NCBI GenBank assembly: GCA_030549175.1
Contig: JAUKUA010000003.1
Coordinates: 310,001 to 374,000, forward strand
Origin: Lasiosphaeris hirsuta
Lineage: Eukaryota; Ascomycota; Sordariomycetes; Sordariales; Lasiosphaeriaceae
Length of the DNA: 64,000 nucleotides
Direction: 5' to 3'
A program made the position numbers and the translations under genes. Shown here piece after piece: positions 9,688-21,621 of this stretch. Each line of letters begins with the position of its first letter. Within the stretch, counting starts at the first letter, position 1. The notes under the pieces were generated by a model. The model was not told the DNA's origin. It searched no databases and saw nothing but the letters and a program-made list of their open reading frames with translations.

Positions 9688-12368
9688 GTCGGGAGAAAGC
9701 TCGTCAAGGGTGGCGACGGTGACGGAAGGGATGTTGTGGCTGCGGCATCAAGGCTCAAGGCTAGATGGCCGTGGGTGAGCGGGGTGAGTGTGAGTGTGGG
9801 TGTAAGTTGAGACGAGCGAGGCCAAAACGTGGGGTAGGTGCGCGGATTGCGAGACGGAGCTGGCTGTCTCGGGGGTCGGTCGAACACGAGTGCAGATCGC
9901 CAGACTGATAGGTCAGTTGAAGATTCACTCGAGGTGTTCACACCACAGGTGATTTACTGGTGGACGAGGCGGTGCAGTGCAAGTGTTGAAAGTGGTGCAA
10001 AGCGGAGCAAGTGGTGCGAGCTGGCGCAGCTGGTTTTTTCTTTGTTCGATTCACTGGCAAGTGGCGAGGGCGGGCCTCAGTCGCTGCGCGCCTGTGGTAT
10101 CCGTAATAAAACTCCAGCGTTTACTAAGTTAAAGTGCACTCAGTAAGAGCAGACCAGCGGTGCAGTGTTACTGTTAGTGGTCTGTCACGACTGCAAGTCC
10201 CGAGGCAGCCGGGGATACGGTCTCTCTTTTAATCGCCCGTCTTCCCTTTCGTGCCGACTCAAGCGAATCCCAAGGCATCGGGACCCCGTCAGTGGGAGCT
10301 GCGCCAAGAGAGCCGCCAAGCGGCGCCGTGCGGCTTGGCGACGGCAGTCGGGAGAAAGCAGCCCAACGCTCTGGCGCGATAGACGATGCCCAGCCCGCGC
10401 CAAGCCGACACAGACGAAGCCGGCCGGGGTACGCTGAGGGGCGCTGTCAGCTGGGAGGAAAATGCACCAAATCGCCAAATCGCCAAAAGACACCACCAGA
10501 TTGCCCCAGATCCCCCTAACCCAGGTCGATAAGGCGGGGAAGAGCCTGAAATGTACCTCCCTAAGGAAAAGAGATTTGGAGAGATTTGGAGAGATTTGGA
10601 GAGATTGGGAGAGATTGGGAGAGATTAGCCTCTCTCCCCTCCGTCTCTGGGACACCTGGGCACCTGGGCACCTTGGCGCCTCGTGGACAAGGCCATTCAT
10701 CATTCTGCCTTCATTCCCTTTGCTCCGGATTATATTCGACTGAATGCTGGTCCGGAAGAGGGGAAAAGATAATAAAAAGCAGCCACGGCGATCACCCCGC
10801 CCCGTCATTCCTCGGCCCTTCTAGACACCTCGATAAGAGGGTCGGTCCTGGGCTTGTCGTGCTAAAGGTTGTCTGTCACCGTCATTCCAGCGGCAGCCCT
10901 AGCACTTGCCTAGCACCTTGGCAACGGCGATCCCTGCCTCCCAGCGCCAGCTCAGCACCAGACCCAGCAACAGCCAGCATCGTCGAAAACCTGCTGGTCA
11001 TGGGATTGGGCCCTCCCATGAGAGATGCGACGTGGGAAGCTAAACCGCGTCGAGGGGCGAATCGGATATCCGCCCCTCCCCCCAGCCCGCCAAGCTGAGA
11101 TTCAACTCGTCATCTGTGATACCCGACCTTTTTTTTTTTCTTCTTTCTGTGTCTGTTTTCCTGCCTCGTGCTTGGTCCAGCAGAGGCAGAAAAAAAGGTA
11201 GCGAGCGGTACACCGCCTCCAGCATCCTGAGCGACAAATGGCCAACAGAACACGATGCCATCACGGGGTACGAGCCAGACGCCAAGTCGTGCACCCATGT
11301 CCTTCTTTAATTAGAATGCATAACACCCGCGACCTCCCAAATTTCAAGACTCTTTGCGCCGGCTCCGACACGACATTTCAAGCTTTTTTTTTTTTTTGTG
11401 CAAAGCGTCGCGCCAAGAATCCTTCGACCTCATTGGGGATTATTCCGGAATGACACAAAGTTCCCCGTTGATCCTATCTATCCCTTGCGGCCCTACTGCC
11501 ATATTCGGCCTAATCGATTGGGGCCAATAAACTGCCCTTTTTTTTTTTTTTGGTTCAGCGGGTGGGACCTGGTCTTAACCAGAAGTTGAGTCTTGGTGGA
11601 ACCTCGACGTGTAAAAACCTCAGTCACCATGTGCGACACAAAACTGCGAATAGCGTCAAGCTTCCCCGCAGCCTAACCAGCCATCGCCGATCGAGGCTAC
11701 TGTTTTCCCGCGCTTTGCTAAATGTTGCGGGGGAGCCATGGGTTTGGTCATTGGAGTACGACAATGCAAGCAAGGCGGCCACGGCCGCACTGCAGTAAGA
11801 GACACTCACACTCCTGTGTGTGGGGTGGTTCAAAGGGCATCGCGACAGGACAACCCCGACCTCCCTCAACACCTTGTCGCCATAGAGTGCCTAGTTACGT
11901 AAAGAAAGGGGTGTCTCGGGACCAAGAATAGGAACTACATATCTCGGAACAGACACTTGGCACTTGTCCCAGCGACCCAACTTTGTCTGAAACAAATGTA
12001 CATGTTTACTGACAAACTTTTATAAGATTGTCGTCTAGAGCAAAAAATTGGAGAAACGCCAGTGTTATTATCGTGTGATGCAACAAGTTGCACAGCTTAT
12101 TAATCGGGGCGTAGGGATCCTCTCTGCTCGGGGTCAAACATACGGAGAAATTTGTAGCGTCAGCAGGTTCAATGAGTCCTGGGTCGTGAAAGCGTGGGGT
12201 AACCCTGGCCCAAACCCTTTGCCCGACGTCATTCCCGTTAACGCGTTACGTCTACGGGATCGCGATGCCCTGCAGAATGGAAGTTGATGACTGATTTGTT
12301 TCAAGGGGAAAGAAATCTTTTCAACATATTCTCAATAACCTCATCTAACTTGGTAAAGCGTTTGATCC
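9688..12368. other. Long intergenic region
   Basis: About 2.7 kb with no gene I can support. It contains the decamer array listed separately, several T-runs (11132, 11385, 11538) and CT-rich stretches typical of fungal promoters and 5' leaders. A 207-codon minus-strand frame at 10185-10808 crosses the decamer repeat and shows no protein-family features, so I regard it as chance. Confidence 0.5.
10571..10620. repeat. Tandem decamer repeat
   Basis: Five contiguous 10-bp units: three copies of GAGATTTGGA followed by two of GAGATTGGGA. The two unit types form blocks, so the array grew by local duplication after one T-to-G change. No function is apparent. Confidence 0.9.
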
Positions 12369-13274
12369 CTACATTACCAGACCCCCCACAACCACAACCA
12401 CGACCCATCCAACCACCATCCCCACCCTAACCACCACCCCCGCCGCCGCCCCCGGCTTACTCGCACTCGGCCCCGCAGCCCCGGTGCTGCCCGTCGCCCC
12501 ACCCCCGCCACCCCCACCACCGACATTCGCCGCCTCAGCCGTAGGCGGGTACGTCTGCCCGGTGGTCTCGCACGTCGCCGTGGGCGTCTCGGACGTGACG
12601 GCCGCGCACGTGTACACGCGCGGATCGACGCACTGGCTCATGGGCTCGAGCTCGTACCCGGGCTCGACGCCCTGCACCGTGCCGTCCCGCAGGTACACGT
12701 CGCACACGGTCGTGGTCACGGCCTGTCCGCCTAGGTTGGTGCTCTTGGTGCTTACCCAGGTCGAGACGAGCAGGGCTTGTTCCGACTCGGTTGCCTGGTC
12801 TGCCGCGCCTGGGATCTGGCGGTCTAGGAGCGCTGGGTTGACTGTTTGTCGGGTCGTGTATGCGTACGAGGTTAGGGTGCAGGAAGGCGGGTTGGCGATG
12901 GTCATGGGGTGCCAGTATTGCGTTGTGATGCTGCCCGTGCGCGCAAACGTGGGCGTGGGCGAGCAGGCTGAGAAGCCGGTCGAGATGCAGAGGCCTGTCT
13001 CGTCGGCTGCGTAGAAGAGGTCCGTCACCGTGACCAGGTAGGTGTGCGTCGAGAGCATAAAGGGGCCGGCGGCCAGTGTCGTGATGAGCGTGGTTGAGAT
13101 GTTGGTCGAGATGGGCGACGGGGCGCCGCCGGCGGTGGGGAACACCGGGATGGACGAGGTGAAGAGCTTCTTGCTCGTCGTCGTGATGACTTTGGTCTGC
13201 CAGTGGTCGACGCGCGACCAAGCTGCTGCCGAGCTCACGCAGAGCAGGGATGCGAGGATGGACGTTGGCTTCAT
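12369..13274 (-). CDS. Predicted GPI-anchored cell-surface protein
   Basis: Intronless, 301 residues. The N-terminus (MKPTSILASLLCVSSAAAW) is a signal peptide. The C-terminus has a Gly run (about residues 251-258), then small residues (GAAGPSASKPGAAAG) and a strongly hydrophobic tail ending WVVVVVVGGLVM with no charged residue after it. That is the layout of a GPI-attachment signal. The central part is rich in Thr/Ser with about six cysteines and alternating beta-like TTT and VT motifs, as in fungal wall proteins. No catalytic motif was recognised. It stands alone; the nearest minus-strand sequence downstream is the decayed hydrolase. The exact family is unknown, but surface localisation is well supported by both ends. 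Confidence 0.7.
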   Translation of the reverse strand: MKPTSILASLLCVSSAAAWSRVDHWQTKVITTTSKKLFTSSIPVFPTAGGAPSPISTNISTTLITTLAAGPFMLSTHTYLVTVTDLFYAADETGLCISTGFSACSPTPTFARTGSITTQYWHPMTIANPPSCTLTSYAYTTRQTVNPALLDRQIPGAADQATESEQALLVSTWVSTKSTNLGGQAVTTTVCDVYLRDGTVQGVEPGYELEPMSQCVDPRVYTCAAVTSETPTATCETTGQTYPPTAEAANVGGGGGGGGATGSTGAAGPSASKPGAAAGVVVRVGMVVGWVVVVVVGGLVM

Positions 13275-14156
13275 CGTGTGATTGGAGTGTAGGTTGGAAA
13301 AGAACGACTGTATACCTCGCGGTAAGACTGAAAGAATGTCCGACTCCCTATTTTTTCAACAGGAGAACCAAGATGAACACAGAATTCTCTCAACTGGCCT
13401 ACACCATCCCGTTTATTATAATTATTCAAGTTCGAGAGCAGCCAGCTCGGTCCCGCGCTTATACCCCTTGACTCCCTGGATGCATAGTCGCCATTGATTC
13501 AGCCTCAACCGCATTCAGAGGAGTCTCCCCTGATATCCGGGGGGAGCTTTGATTTTGTGGCTGAAACTTTTCGAATCAAGAGCCAGTAATTCAGCCTCCT
13601 GGTGCCAACGGCCAGTGCCGCCCCCAAAAACCAGCCACTACCATCGCGCCCTGAGAATCTAGACTCTCAGGGGGGCCGGGGAGCTGAAAGGTATTCGTCG
13701 CATCGGCAGCCACGCCACTGAAGACTTGCCCCACGTTCCACTGAAATGCCCTACCTCTTTGCATGGCGCTATCTAGATGCAGGGGAAGGCGCGTATCAAT
13801 CCTGCCTCGGATTGTGTTTCGAGCTTCGAGGCTGAGGAAGCAACTCTCTGTTTATCAGGTACCTAGTCATAAGTTAATGATGCCCTCGTGGGTTAAATTT
13901 CCAGGATTAGCGTGAAGGAAACGCATGCACGCACGACCAAGGCGGCCACAATCTCAAGGTGAACCGTGACTGGTAAAGGTGCAGAACTCCAACCTGGCTA
14001 TCGCAATGAGGTGTGGACGAGGGCGGCTACTTAACGAGGTATGTACATGGATTGCCAAGCAGTGCATGCGTATAATAATAGAGTGCATCGCAAAACCTAG
14101 CTTTAGCTGAAAAAGGTGATTGAGATTGAGCGCCAAAGACAGTTCCATCCTGTTCG
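13275..14156. other. Intergenic, no gene seen
   Basis: Presumed promoter of the GPI-type gene at its left, then AT-richer sequence. No supported reading frame or repeat. Confidence 0.5.
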
Positions 14157-15425
14157 TCACCGATGTCGCATATGTTCTACATATGTTTTATACCTAACTT
14201 TCCAATCGGCAGAAAAAGAAATCCTGAGAGCCTCACTTCTCTCCCTCATCCGCGGCATAATATATGGGCAATGATATCCATAGCAGAGTCCGATTCCTGA
14301 CCTAAACCCAGCTCTTGGATTTTCGGGACTTGCTGGATCGATTCCAGACCACCAATCAGCACCTGCGGGAGACGCGGACGGAGGACCTGGCACGCTCTTC
14401 TCCTCCGACTTCGCTTCCGTTGTGTTGCCCTGTTCCGTAGCGGCCTCTACGTAGTCTTGCAGAGCACCGAGTACTGCCTTGTACCCTGGGTCGTTCTCGC
14501 TTGCAAACCGGCAGATTTCTCGGTGGATCCCGTAGATACCGAGACAAACCTCCTTACGCGCGTGTCCTACCAAGGCGGACTCGCAGGGGACGACCTGCAG
14601 GGCTGGATGTTAGTACGCCTCAGGGTCTCTATTCGAAAGAATTCCTACCAGTCCATTCATCCCATACACACCAGCATTGGTTTCGTCAAATGCTCGTCCT
14701 CGAGCATCTGGAGAAATGCCTTCCGAAGCGTTTCAAGGAGCTCGTTGTTCGGCCTCAACTCTCGCAGGATGCGCTCCGACGGGCCCTGGAAAGCGGACTT
14801 GGTGATGTTGCTTGCTATGAGGGCCCCAGCTGGCTCCTTTGGCCCCCCAATGAGTGGGTGCCCAGGAAAATGATGCCCTTCGTGGAGCTAGCTATAGATG
14901 CCTAAATATTGCGGTTGGTGTTTAGACTGGCGGGAGTTGTTAAGGCACTGTTGGTTCCGTCAGCCACGCCACCGATGGCAGTTCCGTTGATAGATACCAT
15001 GGATATGGGCCAGGATATCTAGATAGAAGAGGGATGCACCAACTATTTTGATAATGGTACCGCCCTGCACCGTGATATCAGGGCTCTGTTTACTTGACAA
15101 TCCGGGTATTCAATTGCGTTACTCACATCACTCTTCCTTTCCTGCTGTAGGCTGACCATGAGATTGTTGCCATGCTGAGACATGTTCTGTTGATCGCTGG
15201 TGCCGAAAAATTCCTTGATTACCCGTGTGTCGTAGCCCCAGGTCAGTATCCGGTCATCACGGAAGGTGTGCCTCACGGAATCCCGGGAATTGGCTCAAAA
15301 AGTCCCAAGGCCAAAACACTGACTCGGCAGGGGGTTCTAGCGCTGGAAGCTGAGCGGACTTCACTCCAAGGAGTCGCTCCTTTATTAAAAGGCGAACTTT
15401 TGGGGATTCCGGAGTGTGGTCCATG
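14157..15425 (-). pseudogene. SERAC1-like alpha/beta hydrolase remnant
   Basis: Read on the minus strand, successive pieces match the order of the fungal SERAC1-like hydrolase domain often found at the N-terminus of STAND/NLR proteins. They are ENTWTT near 15410; FWPWDFLSQFPGF near 15320; RILTWGYDTRVI with SQHGNNLM near 15190-15260; STKGIIFLGT near 14900; then SERILRELRPNNELLETL. After a 52-nt intron at 14597-14648 with a TACTAAC branch site come VVPCESALVGHARKEVCLGIYGIHREICRFASENDPGY and ALQDYVEAAT. The frame is broken in several places, and I cannot find the expected nucleophile motif GHSLGG between the second and third blocks. The well-formed intron near 14620 says it was once a real gene. 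Some members act as effector domains in NLRs; no NACHT or repeat domain is left here. Confidence 0.65.
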
Positions 15426-15549
15426 TATTCTCGGCGTCAAGAAGGGCTTTCACTGATGTTGCGTTATCGGTTCGCGCAGACTCGACAAGCGAAGCAATAA
15501 GTTTGGACATGCCCATCTCATCCCGCAGAGGGTGTAAGAGCCGAGCTAG

Positions 15550-16222
15550 CAACCTGTCTTTGCCGCCTGAGGATCCTGACGACATCATAAAAACGCTTTT
15601 TAGACGCTGATGCAATTCTTGGCTGAGGCTTCGACGAACTCACAGCCTAGCTCTCTCGCCAGCGCATGAGCCTCCTGCGTTGACACCTCCCGGTCTCCAA
15701 CTTGATCGGATTTGTTGGCATCCAGCATGATAGGGATGTTGCTATCCAGGGACGTGACATCCAAGGTTGGATAGAGAGGTGAAGATGCGGTCGACTCTTT
15801 CACCCTTTGAACTGGATGATGAAATGAAATCTGCTCACTCGGCGGCTGAAAGTGGACCGCCGATGAAACGCTATATGCACAAGGACAAAGCCCTCGCCAT
15901 CCCGGATCCATTGGTCCCGGAGCGCCGTGTACTCCTCCTGGTCGGCCATGTCGAGTACCTCTAGCATGCATGCCTAGTCGTCAATGACAGCTTGCTTCCG
16001 AAATGAATCCTCTATATGGTCGGGTCATATGTTGGCAGCAAGAAGCCAAGGCATCACTGCAAGTTGGTCAGAACGGCATCCTGCTTTGAAATGGGCTCGC
16101 CGTGGCTTGACAGCTCCAGTGTCCTAGAGGCTAGAGGTATCTACCTGGATAACAAGCGATGTTTTCCCGCACCCGCTGTCGTCCAAAACCACCACCTTGT
16201 ACAGCGTCATTTTCTCCGCCAT
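15550..16222 (-). pseudogene. Ras2-type small GTPase pseudogene
   Basis: Minus-strand pieces follow the fungal Ras2 order. An ATG at 16222 starts MAEKMTLYKVVVLDDSGCGKTSL with a P-loop whose first glycine is replaced by Asp. A GTAGAT donor follows. Near 16035 is the effector motif TYDPTI, then [20 protein letters not shown] near 15965 (normally DTAGQEEY), then after a one-base shift QRVKEST, STQEAHALARELGCEFVEAS and NC near 15620. Past a stop codon and one extra T comes FYDVVRILRRQRQ near 15590-15552, which is diagnostic of this subfamily. At least three frame breaks and several in-frame stops, one in the Gln codon before ACMLE that reads TAG, make it non-functional. It lies directly upstream of the hydrolase remnant on the same strand. 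Confidence 0.8.
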
Positions 16223-16927
16223 GATGTCCTAGAATAGGCCTCAGCCTGTCACCGGTTGTCAGCAGGCTCTACCAACGGCCCTGAGGATTCGATCAACGAT
16301 ATGACAACCGGTGTCCAGAAACCCGAGAGAAAAGCAGAGAGCCGATGACGGGGGCGTTGATCGATTGGTGTAATGGGTGCCACAGCTGCACCCACCGCTG
16401 AGTGAAGGGTTGCCGCGCCCGTGGGTTGTTGGATGGAAGTTTTGGATCTTCCAAACCAGGAGGTGCGGACCGTGCGGCTGAACAACGTCGGCACCTTTGA
16501 CATGCACTCATGAGAGAGGAGCAACCGCCATTCAGGGGCCCATGTACTAAAAGAGGCTAGGTAATCCATTCGGCGACACCTTGTTGCTGTACGGCCGCGC
16601 CACTTCTCGAATGCACAGTAGGGGCAGATAAGGTACTATGATCTAAAATGGGGTATCGTCCATGGTCCTGGGTGCTTCAACTCGGTGAAACAAAACCAAA
16701 GTCTTGGCCTAATAAGTTTCGAGGAGATTCGGAAACCATGGATGGTAAGTCACTCCCACGCAGAGATCGACTGTTTTCCAACGCGAAACAAGAAAACTGC
16801 CACTGCACCTCAACATCCTCAAACACATTGACCTCCGGTATGACGAAAAAAAAAACCCCCCCCAAAAAAACCACATATTTAGCCTTCCAGAGCGGAGACG
16901 CATGGTCAGCATCCTCGGAAATCTGAA
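16223..16927. other. Intergenic, no gene seen
   Basis: Between the Ras2-type pseudogene and the small secreted protein gene. It includes an A/C homopolymer patch at 16848-16868. A 106-codon minus-strand frame at 16249-16569 has no recognisable family and no signal sequence. Confidence 0.4.
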
Positions 16928-17565
16928 CTATATCATCGATGATAGATGATGGTTTACGTTGGCCGCCATCTCCAACTCCATCAGATTGCAGTCCGACTCG
17001 ACGCCTTTCTCTGTGCTGCCATCGAGGCAGCCATGCAACATGATGCGCCCTGTCGCATTCGCATTGAAAATGGTTCTACACATAGAGGCGGAGATGTTAG
17101 CGCAAGAGCTTTTAGTTCTCCCCACCGCCCACGGCGCCAAGGCCCAAGGATAGGATAGAGGTATACTCACCCCGGAGACCCCGAACATGACCATGTTTCC
17201 TTCATGGTCAGGCTTAAATCGGTCAAGTCAAACTGAAACTCGGTCCCAGCAGTGTTGCATTTGGACCACGGCCCACCCTCTAGCTTCGCCAGGTCAACAT
17301 CCTGCGCCACACATTCCACCGTTGTGTTTGTCGCTGAGAAATAGGATCTGAAGCCAAACGTGCCCATGGAGCCGCCATTGTCCCAGTTGTAAACCTTCAG
17401 TACCAAGTCATCGATCCTCCAAAAAGAAGGAGATTGGGAGCGTTCAGTGCAGTTGTCCGCCACATGTCGCACAAAGTTGCCGTCCAGAGCTAGGCTTACT
17501 CGGCAGAGCAGAGCCACGAGAGAAGTGGCTGCACGCATCTTGTCCGCAAACTTCGAACCGAACAT
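16928..17565 (-). CDS. Small secreted protein
   Basis: Two minus-strand exons, 17565-17171 and 17075-16928, joined over a 95-nt intron (GTGAGT donor, CTAAC branch, GTGTAG acceptor), give 180 residues. A second ATG at 17538 yields a cleaner signal peptide (MRAATSLVALLCRVSLALDG) and may be the true start. The mature part has six cysteines. It resembles small fungal secreted proteins of beta-sandwich type: a SFWRIDDLVLKVYNW strand near 48, FDLTDLSLTMKETWSCSG near 115 and a C-terminal ECNL-like cysteine pair. I thought of the Alt a 1-like group but cannot confirm it. It lies upstream of, and divergent from, the tyrosinase gene. Confidence 0.65.
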
Positions 17566-18441
17566 TATGCCAAAAGCTTAGATTCACTCACCGACTCTCA
17601 CCGCGTGTCGGCGTGTACGGCGGTTGAGTGAGTGTCATATATGAAATACCGGGCATTCACGCCGCCAGGGCCTGCAACGCAATCATGACAACAGGAAAGT
17701 GCCGAACTTCTCGGCTAAACGGAAGGGGCCTCACGGAACGAGCGATGCCACTAATTTAAATGAATCGTCGTTGGTATCATTGGATGAAGGCTGCGGGGGA
17801 GTGCACGTATGTTGGTGCGGTAGCCACGCTTTCGGGCAACAAGTGTGCCAATCCTAAGAGTGGCACCACCGTCTCTACCATCGAGACAAAAAGAATTTCT
17901 CTGAATTTTTTTTTTCTCGGAGTGCTAAATGGGCCATCTACGCTCTAGCCTCCTATTTGTGCATTGGAATTAAATAGAATTCTAGAGACGGCACTCAATG
18001 CATCCCACAATCCAACTTTCTAGGCTCAGGTTTTGCTGGAAGCAGGTCGCCACTTGCACACCGGGGCTGTCATTGCTCCTGCGATGCCAAAACCAATCCT
18101 TTGTGTTGGCGTATAACAGTTTGTTAACCATACCAGCGGCCGAGCTTCCGAGTCATCTGCCGGAACGACCCATAGGAATTAGTCATTTAATTGGAAAATA
18201 CACCTCACATAATTGACGTTGGGCACTAAAGCGATCCATCAATAACCAATCCACTCATCGCTTCAAGTTTAATGTGGTCATATGGGACCCAGGGGGGTAT
18301 AATTGCCCCTCACTTGAGCAGGACAGCGTGCGTCTCTACAAAAGCCCCTTGGATCCGAACTGTTTGTACAGTTATCGTCCGAAGACCCTAGGGTCCTACT
18401 CAACAAGGACAAGAGTCTGTCACAGAGCAATTGCCCCCAAC
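17566..18441 (+). promoter_or_regulatory. Divergent intergenic region, secreted protein / tyrosinase
   Basis: About 880 bp between two outward-facing genes for secreted proteins. No gene is visible. A T-run lies near 17904. A TATAAT-like segment sits near 18298, about 145 bp before the tyrosinase ATG; a promoter role for it is a guess. Confidence 0.4.
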
Positions 18442-19912
18442 ATGCGGTCCATCTGGAGTGCTTGCGTCCTGCTGCCCTCGGTCCTCGCGGGGGTCGCAGC
18501 GCCGGGAGATTGGAGATCCAAGGTGAACGTGTGAGTGTGTGTGTGAGACATCGCCATTTGAGCGACGGTAACTCATGGATATCATACTAGGCAACGCAAC
18601 GGTTTTTATCCCTTGGATGTTGTCGACAAGCTGGAGGAGACAACCATGACCAATGTTGATGCCTACATGGCCAAGAAGATTGCTGCGGGCAAGAACAACG
18701 GCTGCACACTGGAGAAGGCGGGCGTACGGAGGGAGTGGTATATATATATTTGACCATCCCAATGATCCTGCCGCTCCACTTTTCTAACGGGTCTCTCTGA
18801 CTTGCTGATAGGGGCGACATGACCATCGAGCAGCGGACCGATTTCATCAACGCCACGCTCTGCCTCATGAAAGCGCCGTCCAAGGCACCTAAGGACCAAT
18901 TCCCGGGGGCTCGGAGCCGGTTCGACGATTTCATGGCATACCACCTGACGAATGCCGGATCTCTGCACGACACGATTGGCTTGTTCCCTGCTCATAAGTA
19001 CTTCCTCCTTGCGTACGAGACAGCCCTTCGTAACGAGTGTGGCTACAAAGGATACCATCCGGTACAGTTCACCTCTCCCCCTTTATTGGCCTTCCACCAC
19101 AGGAGAAAACTTTGCTCACTGCGATTTGCAAAAAAGTACATGAACTACGACCGCTACACCAAGGATCCCAAGAACTCAGCCCTGTTCAACGGCAATGCGA
19201 CGAGTATGGGCGGCAACGGCGCGCCGGATCCCAAGTATACCGGTCTTCGCACCAATGGCGGCCTCATCAAGTCTGGCGGCGGAGGGGGATGCGTCACGGA
19301 GGGTCCTTTCAAAGAGTTCGTACTTTTTACAGTCAGTCCCAGCCTAGGAATTTTGGTCAAGACCAACTAAAACTTTTGCTCAACAGCTATATGGCCACCG
19401 TCGGCCCGGGCTCCCCAGTTATGGACAATGTGCCAAAGAATCCCCTGTCAAGCGGCGGCGGGTACAACCCGCGCTGCATGCGCCGCGACGTCAACGTCAA
19501 CGCGGCGCTCGGCGCCACTGCGGACCGCTCGTACAACCTCATTACGAAATCCCTGGATATCAACACCTTCTACAACACTCTGCTGACGCCACCCCGGAAC
19601 AGCAGCGACGCCTACAACTGGGGCATCCACAGCGCCGGTCACTACATCTCTGGGGGCGACCCCGGCGGCGACCCGATGGTCTCGCCTGGCGATCCCATCT
19701 TCTACTTTCACCACGCCATGCTGGATCGGCTTTGGTGGATCTGGCAAATGCAGGATCCTGACAATCGCGTAAACGCCCAGGTGAGCCTCGGCGCGAACGG
19801 CGCAGCCAGGAAAATTGATCTCAAGTGGCTCATAGCCGATGTGATCCCGGTCCTCGAAGCGCACGACGGACTGGGAGGGCACGGGGGGGCCTTCTGCCAT
19901 GTGTACGTTTAG
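18442..19912 (+). CDS. Secreted tyrosinase (type-3 copper oxidase)
   Basis: Five exons: 18442-18530, 18591-18737, 18812-19061, 19137-19315, 19387-19912; 396 residues with a signal peptide (MRSIWSACVLLPSVLAGVAA). Tyrosinases oxidise phenols to quinones, as in melanin synthesis. CuA histidines are visible at about 123 (AYHLT), 131 (LHDT) and 140 (PAHKYF), followed by YETALRNECGYKGYHP. CuB has HSAGH near 303-307 and FHHAMLDRLWWIWQ near 330. The protein ends FCHVYV, as in the short secreted tyrosinases that lack a long C-terminal lid. Every splice joins in frame. Intron 3 (75 nt) is a multiple of three without a stop, so its retention would insert 25 residues; I removed it because the join HPYMNYDRY then matches the family. 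Confidence 0.88.
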
Positions 19913-21579
19913 GTCTTGAGAATAGGTTGGGTTTGTTGATCGCCCGTCTCCCGGGAACCGACGGTGCCAGAGATAAGCACGAGCCTGTTGACGGACGGGA
20001 TGAGATCTGGAACTCTCAGATGATGGTTGTATGAGACGAATCTAGGCACACGAAATTTCCACTTGATTCATGTAATTCAGATCGGAACCCCTCTCCCCGC
20101 CCCCCAAAACCAGAGGTTTTTGGAGCGTAAATGGCAGCCTCTAATCCCTCGGGCCAACAATGTAACCCTAAAAGCTTATATCGTCCTATCTAGGTAGTTA
20201 AAGCGTAGCGATCTAAACTTGACTAGTACTGAGAACTAGTGAACTAATTCTACTCCTGATCCCAAATATCATTTCTTAGCCGAGCCCCATTCTCCATGCA
20301 TCACAGTTTTCTTCTTTAGGAAAAACAATTTATGAACGTACCAGCTATATTCATCATACTCGCCGGACTGTATGTCAATACAAGGTGCATTCCTCTCACC
20401 CCTCCTCTCAGCGATTGTGAGACAAGGCCTAACCTGAGGTTTTTTGGGTTCACATATCGCACATGCAGATCCAGATGCTTCCTTGTCTGGCCGGCCACCG
20501 CTTCTATGGAAGGGGAACATCTTATCACCCAGCTCAAGAGAGTTGAAAAAAAAAAAATGACCTTGCCCAGAAGGAGACATTTCGAACCGGCCTTTGAGGG
20601 TGACTGTGGCGATCTGAATTGTGATATCGTGAAGGTAGGCGGCCATATCTAGCGGTTCATCGCCGAACCGTATTTCATTGCTTTTTTCCATCAGGAGCCA
20701 CGTTTATGATTTCTCTACTGGCATAGCCTGACAGAGAGGTGCCTACGGACCAAACGAAGAGAGCACCGCCTATCGGTAGACTCATGTAAGACCCGTCAAC
20801 CTCTGGGTGTTGTTGAACGGAGATTTGCTTTGGAATTCTTTCAGCCTCCACTCTGGTCTTTGCGAATTCATGGGCTTTGACCCTTGCGAACCTTCCGCAA
20901 CCCAAGTGTGCAAGTAGCAAGTAGCAAGGGGGAAAGGGTTTCCTTGAGGTCCTGGCATCAGGCAGTAGGCTGTTTCTTCGATGCGCGTTGTCGCTCGCTT
21001 GGAAGCCCCATGATCTTTTCCCAGTTGGCGTTATAGAGGGTTCTCAGGGGCGGCGCCAATAGTTCTTGCAGGGTCTAGTTGGGATCCTCCTATTCCCTCC
21101 TTACATAAGGCCAAGAGAGTTACGGCTACTTGTTCCCAATGGTACTAGACTCTGGAGATCAGCTGTTAGGCTAGTTAGTTAGCTCCTGAAAGCAATACCA
21201 TTTATGATCCTTAGTATCCCTACGAAGCCGCTAGCTGGTAGCGCCCCTTGGTTCGGCCGGCCATCTCCACGCGCACCTGCAGCCGTGAGCCATGGCGCCC
21301 ATTGTGTGATGGTATAGCTTGTGCCAGTGGTTGGGTTGATCTGCGTTGTGTGGCTCCCTGGCCCGGCCTTTTGCCGCCCAGGGTTCCTTGCGTGCGTGCG
21401 CATATGTGTGTGTGAGAGCGAGGTGTGCGGGTCAACTGCATGGCGTGGTCCAGGTTTGGCTTTGACTTTGATTCTTGACCATAGTGAGCCCAGCAGTGTG
21501 ACGAATCCTATCCGCATCACTACTACCATGACCGCCATACCCGGTCTAATTCATTTTTCAGCGCAAGGCAAGTTCCAAG

Positions 21580-21621
21580 ATGTCGTCTTTTATGTTAAAA
21601 AGGCCTTTTCAAGGCTATAAC
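21580..21621. repeat. 21-bp repeat, two units
   Basis: Two adjacent 21-mers, 21580-21600 and 21601-21621 (second unit AGGCCTTTTCAAGGCTATAA plus C). They share the frame and the NNGCCTTTTC core of the larger arrays at 22.5 and 29.6 kb. Confidence 0.55.

Noticed and set aside
10185..10808. 207-codon minus-strand frame
   Set aside because: Its middle is simply the translated decamer repeat; no signal, domain or splice support.
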